A DNA stretch of 64,000 nt from Azolla caroliniana (GCA_043228905.1 JBHGNT010000004.1:1-64000), one strand, 5' to 3'. Numbered from the stretch's first letter, positions 1 to 12,568 are shown. Notes: generated by a model not told the origin, from the sequence alone. A program made the numbers and translations.

Positions 1-406
1 TCGTGTTATTATGTACTTGAAAAGTACCAAAAGTGTAGATAGTAAAATGTTTGTGTTCACAAAAACATACTAATACGATGATTTATGTTTCGATATGTGG
101 GTGGAGTATTCATAGACTCCACTCACGATTCACTCACGGAATGTATGGGGCCACATGTAATCACTGAAGTGATTACAAACACAATTGAGCTTACTATGCA
201 AACGACCTTGTTACTTTTGGCATTAATATACACCACAGTTGTGGTGAATTGTAGAGCCTCTATTTTGTAGATTTTATTAGCATTTGCATAAATAATTATG
301 TGGGAACAAAGTATAATGCATATGTCATCAGAAGCATAGATTTCTTTCTATGTGAATATAGTTATATAAATAATGGGGAAAATCATTGTTTCTTCTATTG
401 CAAAGT

Positions 407-425
407 TTAGGGTTTAGGGTTTAGC
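407..425. repeat. Telomere-like motif
   Basis: Two to three consecutive copies of the plant telomere unit TTTAGGG are visible. Such short runs are either telo-boxes in promoters or interstitial telomere remnants. No gene start was found nearby, so its role is unknown. Confidence 0.5.
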
Positions 426-1900
426 CTAAGACGACAATGCCAATGTCAAAAGCGAATTTGTAGAGACATATTTCATGGCGAAAATGGTTCGGGGTGTTTT
501 TGTATCTTTAAACTATAGAATTTTCAACGCCTAGCTTGTGGAAAATGAATTTCTAAGTAGTTGAAACCCCACACTTATAGGGAACAATGTCTGCATAACT
601 TGTTTGCAAGTTCCCATATTAGATACATGATGGAGCAAGCTCTCAAAGGACAAACATGAACTAATTTTAATCTTGAAGTGTTTATAGCATTTGTTTGAAG
701 TTTTAAGCCAGTAATTCAAGCGAGAAAGCATAAACTTAAATAACTTTCTCAATGGACCGACTTCTACAATCAAGTGGTCCACAAGCTGCTCATCTCCATG
801 ATAAGTACTTTTCATTAGGGATCTTTATATTAAAGTTTTGTATAATTGTTTTTCTTGCCAATGTCTACATTACTACTTGGAAACTCGATACAAGATAAAA
901 TCCCACAAAAGCTAGAAACTTTCAATGCTCAAAACCACTCAAACTAAATGTGAATCATCATGCGAGATTTCAAAAAAATTGTGAACAATCATACAAAGAG
1001 TGCATGAGGTGGTCGCAAAATCTAGTTTCTTTGAAAGAACGACATGTTCTGATTTTCTTCTCTCTTCATGTGGACTTGTTGTGGAGTATATGTTCAAGGT
1101 AAAAGAAGAAATAAAAACTCACATTAACTTCCTAGGTCCCATGACAAGTAAAAACATTCAAAGACATATAAAAGCAAAATTTGATGAAATACGCATCCTT
1201 CCTTTGTGATGCCATGATAGATTCCTAAGCGAATGAGGCTTTTTTGCAACATAAAATATGCAACTCATGAGAGAAGTGGAGGCTTTGAGCCTCATGCTTC
1301 AATCATTATGTTACATATGTTGCAACCAATTTACAAAACCATATCGAACAACAAAGCACCCGTACACAGTAGAGCCCATCCCCTCATGTATCACTCACCC
1401 CATTTCTTCAATACAACCTAGCTCTGTTTCACTTTGTCGCAAGATTGAGCATTGGGACACAAACAAGAATGAATTCATGATTTGAACATGCATTTTTTGC
1501 CCCAAACTACTTTGCAAGTTAGGGCTATCACACTCTACTATAATGAATGCTCCACCTTCGAATAGAGCAATTGGAGTTTGCTTTTCCCCTATTTTAAAGC
1601 ATGAAGCTATTATGACTACACAAAATTTAGTAGTGTCGAATTGCATGTTTTAGTAAAATGCTTGAATATCAAGAATCACTAATCTACACAACAGAAGACA
1701 TTTTATATATTTAATGCCCTGCAAATTATATTTGACCTTTGAGGATGATAACAAAACTCATCCATCCCTAGGTGGGAGAGAGAACAACTGGCGAAGATCT
1801 AAGGTTGAGGACAATATTGCAACCACATGGGAGAAGCATTGAAGCTCGAATTCGAATATGACCTCTTAGTCTCCATTGGGCAACCGTACCAATTGAGATG

Positions 1901-1922
1901 TCTCTCTCTCTCTCTCTCTCTC
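1901..1922. repeat. (CT)n microsatellite
   Basis: About eleven CT dinucleotides lie inside a dispersed repeat. An inverse-oriented relative of that repeat, with a GA tract at the matching place, lies near 42.1 kb. Confidence 0.9.
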
Positions 1923-2048
1923 TATTGCAACATTCATTGGTAAAGTTCTTGAACATCGAGAGTTGCTACTCACTTTCACACGTATCACGTGAAATGTAAT
2001 ATTTTTGGTCTCATAGGTCATATTTGACCCTTGAAGACGATAATATAA

Positions 2049-2072
2049 TCTATCTATCTATCTATCTATCTC
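2049..2072. repeat. (TATC)n microsatellite
   Basis: Six tandem TATC tetranucleotides. Confidence 0.9.
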
Positions 2073-2235
2073 TCTTGGACAACACAAACCATTCCCGACT
2101 CGAAATCCAGAAGATACACACTCAGGTTTCTTTCAGCTCTACTAAGTTTTCTATATGTATCCTAAACCACCCCACCATTTTTAACTTAAAGAGAAACCGT
2201 TCATTCCCATTTGTTTGTTGTTGGCTAGTAACTAC

Positions 2236-2666
2236 TAACAATCGGCAATGGTTCGGTTGAACTGAACCAAACTGCGAAACCGCGGCTTAACGGTTTCAAC
2301 GGTTCGGTTCGGTTTTAACAGTTAGAATTTGCGGTTTAAATGGTTTAACGGGTTATTATTTTTTTTAAATTTAAAAAATTTATTAAAAATTGTTTTTAAA
2401 CAATAATTTCATTTTTAGACCTTATTCTTAGATCTTAGGAACATCTTAAAAATTTTAAAAATTCAAAATAATGAAAAATTATAAATTTAAAAAAATTCAA
2501 AATTTGACCTGAAAACCAAAACCGAACCACGAAACCGTGGTTTTTGCGGTTTAATGGTTTTTACGGTTTGAACATCGTTTAAAGGTTCGGTTCGGTTCAG
2601 GTTTTTAAAAAATAAATTAAACGGTTCGGTTTGGACCCTCTCGAACCGAACCGTTGCCGCTTGTTA
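2236..2666. mobile_element. hAT-type MITE, copy A
   Basis: The 431-bp element starts TAACAATCGGCAATGG and ends with the imperfect inverse, CCGTTGCCGCTTGTTA. It is flanked by an 8-bp target duplication with one mismatch (GTAACTAC / GTAGCTAC). The outer parts are rich in GGTTCGGTT and AACCG words and the core is AT-rich. It encodes nothing, so it is non-autonomous. Eight-base target duplications with short terminal inverted repeats are typical of the hAT superfamily. It is closest in sequence to copy D at 52.9 kb. Its right end lies 70 bp before the start codon of the methyltransferase gene. Confidence 0.85.
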
Positions 2667-2736
2667 GTAGCTACCCCTGTTCTTCCTGACTGAGCCTGGC
2701 TCTCAGATATACAGATACATACATACATACATAGAT

Positions 2737-4363
2737 ATGGTGGTGGCGGTGGGCGGCTATGGTGTCTCCTCCGTCTCCACAGACCTGGGCTCCTCCTCCT
2801 CCTCCTCCTCCTCCTCCTCGCTACCCCCTCACGTGAACCGCCTCTCCAGCCTCTCCAATCCCTTCGTCAAGCACGTGGTCAAGCTCCGCCAATCCCCCTC
2901 CTACAGGCACGCCTCCACATCCCTCGTCGTCGTCGGAGATGTACCCCTCAGGTAAATCTTTCAATCCCCCCCAAAACCCTTACTTAACTCTTTTCTCTTC
3001 ACTAATCCCTGCTCTTTTTCTTCTTCAAAGGGAGCTCTGTGACATCTCCATCTCTAGGTTTGGAAAGAAGACCTTCCTCGAACATCTGTTTCTTCTTGAA
3101 GGATCTCATGGATGTGAAGATCTTTCGGAGGTTTCAGAGAGAGTGGTCTTTGTGACTTGTGAGGTAATGAAGAAACTCTCTGGAGTGGATTCGATACAGG
3201 GGTTGAATGCAATCGGGATCACTTCTTTCCCTCTGTCTTTCTGCTCATTGGATGATAAGTACAGCTCTCATCACGAAGGAAACTCCTCGGATTTAAACTC
3301 GTGGTGTCCTTCCCCTCAGAGGCTACTTGTGCTTGATGGCATTCAAGTGAGTAGTAGCTCATTTATTTTTGGGAGTGTTTGTTTCTTTAAAGTAATAAAT
3401 CATGTTAAGTCCCTAGCCTAGCTCTACTTCTCATTTTCTTTTTATGGCCCTAGTTAACTTGCTCAGCTTTAATAATCTTTGTTTGTTAGGATCCAGGAAA
3501 TCTTGGGACACTCCTACGTACGGCGGCAGCGTTCGATTGGGTATGCAATTCTCTCTCTATATATGTATATGGATTTGTATGTGTGTGTCTGTGTAAGTTT
3601 ATTTGTGTGGGTATATGCATTTGTTTATGTGTTTGTATGTATCTGTACTGAGTGGCTCAACAACATCCAAAATGTTGATTTGTATTATGCACATGAATAG
3701 ATCTGCCACTTCCATTAGACAATACCAAGATAAGCTTATGAAGGTGGTAGTGAATTTTTAGTGAACGTTTCTTCTAACAATATTGGGTTTGTGGCAGCCA
3801 CTTTCACAAACATGAAGCATCAATATACTGTTCCCATCATTTATTGTGAACATTCTATTTATTTGCATGTTTAGCATGTTGGATGAATTTGTAAATATTT
3901 ATATATGTGACAGGATGGGGTTTTCTTGATGAATGGTTGTTGTGATCCTTTCAATGAGAAAGCATTACGAGCATCACGAGGTGCATGTTTCTGGATCCCG
4001 ATTGCTTGCGGCAATTGGAACCACCTCAAAGACTTTGCAACATTAAAGAAAATGAAGCTTTATGCTGGTGAACCAGCGAATGACACTATTACAAATTCCT
4101 TTAAGCAAGACCTAAACTTAAATGACAAGAGTAAGTCTGTAATAGATGTTGAGGTTGAGGGAGCCAATACATTGGCAACCAATTTGAATGAAGATCCAAT
4201 GTGTCTCGTATTAGGTAGTGAGGGACAAGGTCTCTCACCAGAGGTTAAAGGCGCTTGTTCCTCCATTTCGATACCGATGCCAGGTAGATTTGAATCACTT
4301 AATGTCGCTGTTGCAGGGGGGATCTTGCTATATCTTTTACAAAAGAAGAATTCTTTGCCATAA
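2737..4363 (+). CDS. SpoU/TrmH-family RNA 2'-O-methyltransferase
   Basis: Four exons (2737-2951, 3031-3346, 3490-3540, 3914-4363) encode 343 residues. Members of this family transfer a methyl group from S-adenosylmethionine to a ribose 2'-hydroxyl of tRNA or rRNA, using a knotted SPOUT fold. All three SpoU motifs are present: LDGIQDPGNLGTLLRTAAAF (split over exons 2 and 3), LVLGSEGQGLSPEV, and IPMPGRFESLNVAVAGGILL near the C-terminus. The first 70 residues carry a Ser homopolymer (TCC repeat) and may be a transit peptide, so plastid or mitochondrial location is possible but not shown. Exon 1 is markedly GC-rich compared with the rest. The Arabidopsis counterpart is probably At4g38020, recalled from memory. 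The RNA target is not inferable. The start is the first in-frame ATG and lies 70 bp after a MITE. Confidence 0.9.
2791..2818. repeat. (TCC)n coding microsatellite
   Basis: Runs of TCC encode an N-terminal poly-serine tract of about ten residues in the methyltransferase. Confidence 0.85.
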
Positions 4364-5766
4364 ATTGATTTTGAATATAAATTTGAAGTAGATGAATAGA
4401 ACAGCATCCTGCAGTTGGAAAAGTTCACATTTTTTATTGATAATGAAATGTGATTGCCATATTGATGGAAACTTGACATGTAGGTCTTATTACTAAACAA
4501 CATCCCTCAAAAGAATCATTTTCAAATGTGAATTACATTTGCATAACACTTGCGTGGTGATGGTGAGCTATATAAGATGAAAAGAAAGCTTATTAATTAT
4601 ATTGGGATAGCAAAGAGTAACTAATATCTAAAATGCTTGTTGCATGGACACTTCAAACATTGGGAAAATCAATAATATTACTGATTCTTGAAAATTGAAA
4701 ATGGATAAGTTTCAATTGACACAAGGCCAAGCTTAAAACCATTTGAAAATGTGTGTCTACTTGGACGCTTGGTGGATTATGGGTTGTATGTACTAGATAT
4801 TGGTACCTTATGTATTGAGAATTGGAGATAGTGAGATCACTAATAACTTATTCTATTGTGCGCACGCATGTTGAACAATTAATCTTCTCACTTATTTATA
4901 TCTATCAAGACTTTAGTGTATCATTAAATCTAAAATTCAATGAGAGATGCAAGGAGGGTGATAATGTTATAAGACGAAAGTTGTGTGGAGGGTGATATGA
5001 GCAAGCATTCATTTGGCAATGAGTGATTGCATTATTAATCTATGATAGCCATGTTTCTCCAATGCCCATTTGTGTTCACAAGATTCAAAGCATTTGTTTA
5101 TTGCATCCCCATTTTGATGGGCTTTTGAGGACTTGCCCATGCTTTCGGATTTGTGTCTTGCTCCCTTAGATGCCAAGGTTGATTTAATAATCGGTTGATT
5201 CATTCACCACATTGTTGCAATGCACTATAACATGACGTTCCTTCATGAGAATCTTCTTTACTTCTTGGATCCTAAAAGAAGCAACATGTTGGCATATAAT
5301 GTCTGCATGTTGCAATTGTGACATGTTTGCGTGCACCGTGAAGTGGGTTTCGGCTGATCTTAAGTGCTTGCAACGGAGTGATACAAGTCTTTGCTTTGGG
5401 TGTGTAATGTAATCGAGACAACTTCAATGGGTGCACCGCACCTCCTTGATATCTAAAATAGAAAAGATTTAGGGAAGAAGTTGTGATATATATATATATA
5501 CATATGTATATGTATTCTAAGGATTAAATGAAGAAAAAAAAGATGAGAGAGCGAGAGAAAGAGAAGGAGAGAATGAATGAATAAACAGAATGAATGAATA
5601 AACGAGAACGTTTCGCGACCATGAAACAGCGAAGAGACACACGCTTAGCGTCTCTGCTTCTGACGATCCTGTTGCCGGCCTGCCATTCAATCCGTAAAGA
5701 AGAAGAATCATCATCAGAGGGCCTAGCCACGATCGATCCTCAGAACACAGAGTTTGCACTGCCATC
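4364..5766. other. Spacer and leader before the kinase gene
   Basis: No gene is recognised. The left part should hold the 3' UTR of the methyltransferase. A TA-rich stretch at 5489-5513 could serve as core promoter for the downstream kinase. From about 5570 the leader has several ATGs followed by short or out-of-frame open frames. Confidence 0.5.
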
Positions 5767-5965
5767 ATGGGCTGCGGGCCCTCGTCCCTGGACACCTCAG
5801 ACCAGAGTGCCAAACAGAAACCATCCAAGGAGCAGACAGCCTCCAAGGATCAGACTAAGCCTAAGAGCCCTAATAAGAATGAGAAAGAGAAGAACAATCA
5901 GACTAAACCTAAGTATATACATTACCTACACACAGGCATATACATACATACATACATACAGATAA
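5594..5965 (+). promoter_or_regulatory. Possible upstream ORF overlapping the kinase start
   Basis: An ATG at 5594 opens a 123-codon frame that runs through the kinase start at 5767 in another frame. If transcription begins before 5594 this would depress translation of the kinase. The transcription start is unknown, so this is only a possibility. Confidence 0.3.
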
Positions 5966-8900
5966 TACATATACGTGCCTTCTAATCCTGAATTCTTCTT
6001 CATCATCATCATCATCATAGAAAATTACCACAAGTTTCTGTCTGCCTGTTTAGGTATATACACATATGTTATGTATAGCAACCTCAACCTCATGATTTAA
6101 TGGACCTACGGTTTTACGAATTGTAGCGGGAACGGCAAGAAGACAAATGGTGTAGAAAAGAGTGACGGCAAATCGAATGGTGGTAATGGTGCGAAGAGTC
6201 CACGGGCGGCGGCGGCGGCTGCAACGCCGTCGGCGGTTGTGCCCGTACCCGTGCCCGTGCCATGGTCGAAGACCGTTATAACCAACGACATGAAGTTTTG
6301 TGTGCTAGTGCTAGGTGCTTAATCACACACTCTAAACGTATTAAATGCCTTCTTGGGGAATGATTTTTAAAAACTTAAAATTTTGAGTATTGGTGGTGCA
6401 CACCGAAACAAGTTCTGGGCATTTTGGTGTATCGCCCTCACTGATTCTACCATGAAAACGAGTCCTTTACCTAATCGTATAAAATTTTATGTTATATAAG
6501 AAATGACTATTGTAGAACTCATTATTACAATTATTAGAAGAAGATTATTGATAATATTCTTATGATTTAACAACATAAGTGTTAATTATGCACTAGAATC
6601 AAGAGTATTCCCATGATTAGCACAATTGAGCAACATTCTAAGAACATAAATCAATGCTAGAATATTTTGAATGCAATCCCAATTCCGAAAGTTAGTTTGG
6701 TATACGTGTGTAACGACCAACTATGAGAATTGAATTCATCAACAATGAGTCGGTGTAGGTGGACCGGGTTCCGGAAAGTCGACGTTATGTACGAAGATGG
6801 CAGAGGAGTACGATATGACGCGTGTGTGCATGGGTGCTCTCATTCGTGCGGCAGTGCAAAAGGGTGGTGAAGCTTCAAGCAATGCGGCAAAGCCCATGCA
6901 AGAAGGCCGTCTTGTGCCCAATGACTTTGCCCTCAATGTATTGAAGGCACATTTGAATAGCCTTAATGCCACATCTAAACTTCGACTTCTCATTGATGGC
7001 TTCCCCAAGACTGTTGATCAAATCACAGCGTTTGATGCCCAGGTATACATATATTTGTTAAACAAGAAATGGCAATGCAAAGCATAATGTTACACAAAAG
7101 CTTCATGATATCTCACATGAACACTAGAAATACTTTTGGCTAGGAAACTGAAACCCAAACATCTTTCATTATTTCTCCTCAAGTATAGTTATTTCCCAAA
7201 TTCTCTTGGTTAACCTTCAAATGAGGCTTTCCACAATTGCAATGATACTAATTAACACATTGAATATTGTAGAAACATGAGACAGTCACATAGCTAACAA
7301 GATTCATTGGCATGGACAGTTCACACCCGATGTCATAATATACTTGGCATGCCCTAGTGACAAGTTGGAGGAAAGGTTGTTGATGCGTGCGGAGTCTGGA
7401 GAGCGAGCAGATGATAAATCAGAAGCAATTGTTAGGAGGATTGAGCAATTCAATCGAGAGTACTCGAGTATCGTTGACTACTTTAATGCAAAATATCCAC
7501 AACAATTCAAGAAAGTACAGTCCAAGCCAATGATTTTAATGTCAATAAAATCCATACAAATAGATGAAACAAAAAATAGTGTTGATCATGGGTTCAACTA
7601 CATGTTTATTGGGTTATTTTTTGTAGGTTAAGTCTGGATCACTTGAAAAAGTCGAGGTCTTTTTGGAAGTTGCTAGTCATCTTAAAGAGATGTTTAGCAT
7701 GCTACCTCTTACTGTATTGGGACACAAGAAGCATGATTGTTCAAAGTTGGAATATGTCTTCATCTTGGGTACGTTTTTTTCAGAGACCTTATATAGTCAT
7801 ATTTCTACTTCATTGCGAATAATTTGATGATTTCAATGTGTGTGTGAGAGTGAATTAAGATGGAATCCCATTGTCGAAAAAACACCAACAAATGAAGAAC
7901 TGATTTATAGGGGTTTCACATTTTCTACGATTGAGAATGCCATTTCTTAATTATGTACATAAATCATTGTATCATTGCATTGTAGGTGGACCTGGATCTG
8001 GAAAAGGGACACAATGTAAGCAAATGGTAGGTAATTGAATATGCTAAGAGTTATCAGTTTTTTGTATATTTCTCAAGCTATTATATGTTTTAATGTGGTA
8101 ACTTTAGTGCTTTGCTTGGATGGAAACAAGATTAGCTTATAGGTTGTCAAATAATTGGATACTGAACTACACTTTATTTCTATGGTTTCACATGGAACTT
8201 ATAAACGTGGTAATGATGCTTCTAATGGGTTCGTAGGTAAGGGAGTTCGGGTATACGCACGTGTCAACTGGAGATCTACTACGAAATGAAGTGAAGGCAG
8301 GATCAACCATCGGACGTGAAGTAGATTCAGTCATGCGTAGCGGAGGATTAGTGCCGTTGTCAGTCACACTCACACTTGTTGATAACGCTTTTCGTGCATC
8401 TAGTTGTAAACACTTCCTCATTGATGGATTCCCTAGATCACTAGAACAAGCCCATGCATTTGAGAAAAAGGTATGTTACTTGCTTTTGAGATTAATTTTG
8501 TTTGTGAAAAAAAAAACTCAATTACATTTGTCCCACTTTCATTGTTTATGTGTGAGAAAGATTGCCAATTCTTTACTATAAGCACCCTATCTAGGGTAAA
8601 ATCTTGAACTTACTAGATCAAATGGTTTGGCAAATTGATATGTTATGAAACTGTAAAAGTGTAGAAATTTAGGGCAATCCTTGAAACTTCACAAATATTT
8701 GGCTCCTTCTTTGGTGAAAAATACTTGTCCTAATTTATTGTAAGTTTGGGCAAATATTCGAAAAACCGTCAATGCTACAAATAGCCATAAGTTTTCAAAA
8801 ATCTTGAAAACTAACCATCATGTTGATCCTATCTTGTTGGATCAAAAGTCTAGCAAAACACATGCATTGAGTGGTTGTTTTCATGTTGATTAGTTTGGCA

Positions 8901-9244
8901 AGCCAGCTCTTGTCATCTACTTGAATTGCTCCACAAGCACTATGGAGAAGAGGTTGTTGGACCGTGGGAAAACATCTAATCGCGCGGATGACAACATAAA
9001 AACTATTAAGTTACGGTTTGAGACTTTCCAAAAGGAGTCTAAACCGGTAATAGAGTATTACAAATCCAAAAACAGCTCTTCCATTATCAAAGAGGTATGA
9101 AGCTAAATAAAACAAATATGATGTCTATATGTCAATTGTTTATTTACACCGTCTTTTTAATGTCTAATCTTGTAGATTTCTGCGGAAAAGGATCCGGCAT
9201 ACGTGTTCAAAATTATCAAGGAAACAATCGAGACACTACCATAA
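5767..9244 (+). CDS. Tandem adenylate-kinase-domain protein with N-terminal acylation motif
   Basis: Nine exons (5767-5912, 6127-6314, 6759-7042, 7320-7514, 7627-7768, 7986-8026, 8237-8470, 8894-9094, 9176-9244) give 499 residues. The N-terminus MGCGPSS fits N-myristoylation at Gly2 with possible palmitoylation at Cys3. A low-complexity Lys/Asn/Ser/Ala/Pro linker follows to about residue 105. Domain 1 (about 105-290) has the P-loop GGPGSGKST at 112-120. Domain 2 (about 312-499) has GGPGSGKGTQC at 319-329, STGDLLR at 342-348, LIDGFPR at 393-399 and a short lid with Arg434 and Arg440, as in short AK1-type kinases. In domain 1, STGDLLR is replaced by CMGALIR and LIDGFPR by LIDGFPK (Lys195), so its AMP site is altered. 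Expected reaction: ATP + AMP to 2 ADP, possibly at a membrane. UMP/CMP kinase activity cannot be excluded. Confidence 0.85.
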
Positions 9245-10631
9245 AAAAAGGTTGACAATTTTATTTCTTTACTTAGTAGGGTTTTTTAGTGTGCTTTTAT
9301 GATGACCACTAATTATTCACTAGCGTACTAAGAGCTCTGCAGATTATGTACAAAATCTTTCACTACCTTGAGTTGGAAATTACAAATTCACAAGATGTTG
9401 GCAAATACTATTCCTTACCAATCAGAAGTTGAAATTCAATCAAAGTCAAGCATATTGATCCTCCCTTCAATCACCTTGCATCTTTGTACAAAACAAGATT
9501 AACATCTTGAAATTTGTATACTCCTTTATTGTTAAAACATTTCATTTCCATGAAATCATTGATTGAATGAAATTTCTTAACATAGAGATGTGTTATGTTC
9601 ACTTTGTCATTTAGTAAGAGGAAATTGTTATGTTTGTCTATCCTGAAACCCTTGTAATGCAAGTGTTAAAATCACCTTATTGCTATTAGTAAGACAAGTG
9701 ATGGGGTCTTCCGTATCAAGATGGCCCATGATTCGTCAATCATCTACTTATGGCAAGAACATCACAGTTGATATAATTCGGTTGAAATTACTTTACAGAA
9801 TGAACATCACAGTTTCTTTTAATGGTGAGAATGTCTCCAGTTATCAATTGCAAGAACATACCAAGACTAATCCCGGAACCCTTGTAATGCAAGTGTTAAA
9901 ATTACCTTATTGCTATTAGTAAAAGTGATGGGGTCTTCCTTATCAAGATGGCCCATGCTTCTGCAGTCATCTACTTATGGCAATATTGGAGGAAGGATAC
10001 ATTGATATAATTAGGTTTAAATTACTTTACAGAATGAACATCGCAGTTTCTTTTAATGGTGAGAATGTCTCCAGTTATCAATTGCAAGAACACAGCAGTT
10101 TTATAATCTCATTTTGGATTCCACTCAAGTAAATAATATTATCGGTGTTCAATCATGGTCGTGGGATATTTTGTGGTACCATTTATTTATTAAACCATCA
10201 TAACACCCACCGAAGAATGGAACTCCTGATGACAATGACAAAAAATATATTCATACAAAAATTAAAAGGAATACAAAAATGTGTGGCCTAATACAGGGTA
10301 TTTTCACACAATACAGTTGCAAATTCTATTTTCGACAAAAATAAGACACATTTAATTAAGTTCAATAATCTACAATAAAATCAATGGACTTGGGCAGCAC
10401 CTTACAAACATTGGTGTGTAACTTTGGGGACTGTTAATTATGCGCAACTAAGCTGAGGAACTAAAAAAGGCATCATTTTGTATAGTTCAAAACAATACAA
10501 AACAAGACTAGGTAATGTACAATTTATTGTTAAATATGCAGGAGATGCTCACACATTATCATCAACTCCATACTTCAGTTTGCTAGCTTTGTCACATTGA
10601 GCCAAATAAGTACATGGATGGCGAAATGTGG
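9245..10631. other. Convergent spacer between kinase and UV-B gene
   Basis: The kinase (+) and the UV-B gene (-) converge here, so this stretch holds both 3' UTRs. No further gene was recognised. A roughly 210-bp sequence at 9.65-10.09 kb is duplicated in tandem. Confidence 0.6.
9648..10092. repeat. Tandem duplication, about 210-bp unit
   Basis: The segment beginning CCCTTGTAATGCAAGTG near 9648 recurs near 9884. Both copies continue through GATGGGGTCTTCC, CATCTACTTATGGCAA and GAGAATGTCTCCAG to about 9858 and 10092. The copies are clearly similar, with small insertions and deletions. No function is evident. Confidence 0.75.
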
Positions 10632-12568
10632 TTAGTTAGAGACAAATGCATAGGATGCATCCACATGAGATTCTACATCCCATAGAAAGCTACCAAATGC
10701 AACCGATTCCATCACCAAGTGTTTCAACCCTGCAAAGCTAATTTTCAAAGGCTCGTCTTTGTTAATCCTCATCGACCCATCTGGAGCTACAATAACATCT
10801 GGTCTCCCGAATAGTGCTTCAGTGTGCTTTTCAAGCACCCTTAAACTCTCTCTTGACCTCACAGTGGCTATCCTTTGCAACAACTCCACATCCATATTAG
10901 CAATGTATGATTGCAAAGCTGTTGGCTTCATGCCACCAAATTGCATTGGGCTCGGTGCTCCAAGACCTCTCAAGACATTATCCACTGGACGGTTTCCAGA
11001 ACTATTTGAATTCACTTCAGCATTTACGGTTTCATTCATGGATGTCTCGCTGGATCCAGATGGAAGTAGCTTCATGGTCTTTTCTAAGTGGAACCTTTGA
11101 TACACTCTTCTCAAGAAGTAACCATATATTATCGAGGCCGCATATACTTGTCCAACTCGAAGCTTGCTAATTTGAGCATAAGTGCTATGATCTAGGTATC
11201 CAGAACCTCCTTGACCACCTAATATTAGGGTTATGTGTTGCTTAATCATATCTAGAACATCCACTGAATGCACAGCTTCAAGCTCTTTAACTTGAACAGG
11301 CCATGGCTTCTCAATGGAAGTGATTGATGCAAGGCTCGGAACCATTGAGATGCCTGATTCGACAAATTTCTGCACGATCAAAGTGTATATAATCTCTTCC
11401 AACTTGATCCGCCTCTCTTGTTCTTTCACTTCAGCAATCCTCCTAAGAAGATAAAAGAAAATAGTATCACTTTAAAGTATTCTCATGATGTAAACCCAAA
11501 AACACTTTCTTTTTGCTGCTATAATGAATTAGCAAAGAGCTGAAAAACCGATATTTACATTTATAGGCCAAGGAACACACCCATTTCTTACTTAAACGTA
11601 GAGCCAAAACTTTTCAACTAGATAATGACTAACAGATTCCACTATGTTAAAAAGATCAATCAAATTTTCTTATTTTTTGAGGAACTTAGACTAATTTTAA
11701 TCTGTTTATCAGTTTTAGTTGTGTCTTTATTTCCAACTTTGTATACTCCTCAACTTGATAGTCTAATTTATAGCTTTCCCTTGACTATATTCAACTTATT
11801 TATCAAGTTTTCAGTTCTTGCCTAATTAAATTCAATTTCCTTATCTAAATTGAATGAATAATTTCAACTTGCTACATCTCGGTTTGGAGCTTGACTTAGA
11901 ATTTAACTTGTTTGGCAACATACCTATAAAGAACTAAGTCTGACCCTCCGAGTTCTGGTTTTGCTGTTTCGGGCGAATCTTCTTTGTTCTGGTTCTCAGC
12001 TAATCTCTCGAGCTCTTGTTCTATGGCTGCTGGAAGGAGATGAGGATGGCTTTTAAGAAGCTGAGACAAGTATTGACCAGTCGGAGATTCAGGCTGAAAT
12101 GGAGCAATCCATGAACTGCTCTCTTCATTACTGCTGACTGCCTTTACCGTATTATGCTTATTCCATCTCCTCTTTGAAATACATAATTTTCTCGTCTGGG
12201 TCGAATCAAGCTACAAATGTACCAATATTAGTAGAAACCTCTAACAATAGTACCACTAGCTTCTTTAGTTCAAGATTAATTACACACCATTTCCCTCAAA
12301 AATAGATTGCATAACTTTTTGAGCACCATATGCTTGTTGGGCAACTCTTTATGCCCAGCAATGCTTCAATTATTACACAATCGATTGAGGAAAATCATAA
12401 GATTCAAAATAATTCATATCATTAATCTTGTACCTTAAGGAAACCCAGATGTGAGCCGAACTGAGCTGAATGGTTGGGCAGTGAACACCGCAACATATTC
12501 GGGGACAGCTCACTAGAGGATCTTATAATGGGGTGAACTGAAGAGGCTGATGCGATGGACAACTCCAT
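10632..12568 (-). CDS. UV-B-induced plastid protein (DUF760)
   Basis: Three coding exons, in transcript order 12568-12434, 12210-11924 and 11442-10632, give 410 residues. The protein resembles Arabidopsis At3g17800, the chloroplast UV-B-induced protein of the DUF760 family, which is about the same length. Visible family stretches include SPTGQYLSQLLKSHPHLLPA in exon 2 and HITLILGGQGG and AASIIYGYFLRRVYQRF in exon 3. The first 50 residues are rich in Ser and basic residues with few acidic ones, consistent with a transit peptide. The biochemical role of DUF760 proteins is not known to me. A non-coding first exon (about 13400-13326) is inferred upstream, with a 753-bp leader intron. A G-box and an ABRE-like site lie just beyond. 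Confidence 0.88.

Larger units (their letters stand above)
1..2227. other. Gene-free left edge
   Basis: No open reading frame here has recognisable domain content or flanking splice signals. The stretch holds a short telomere-like motif near 407, a CT microsatellite near 1901, a TATC microsatellite near 2049, and two similar copies of a TTTGACC...GATGATAA-type sequence (about 1726-1762 and 2020-2056). The small open frames (up to 94 codons) have ordinary AT-rich composition and look like chance. Confidence 0.6.

Noticed and set aside
10759-11170. Plus-strand frames opposite the UV-B gene
   Set aside because: They are antisense shadows of exon 3, which has clear family similarity on the minus strand.
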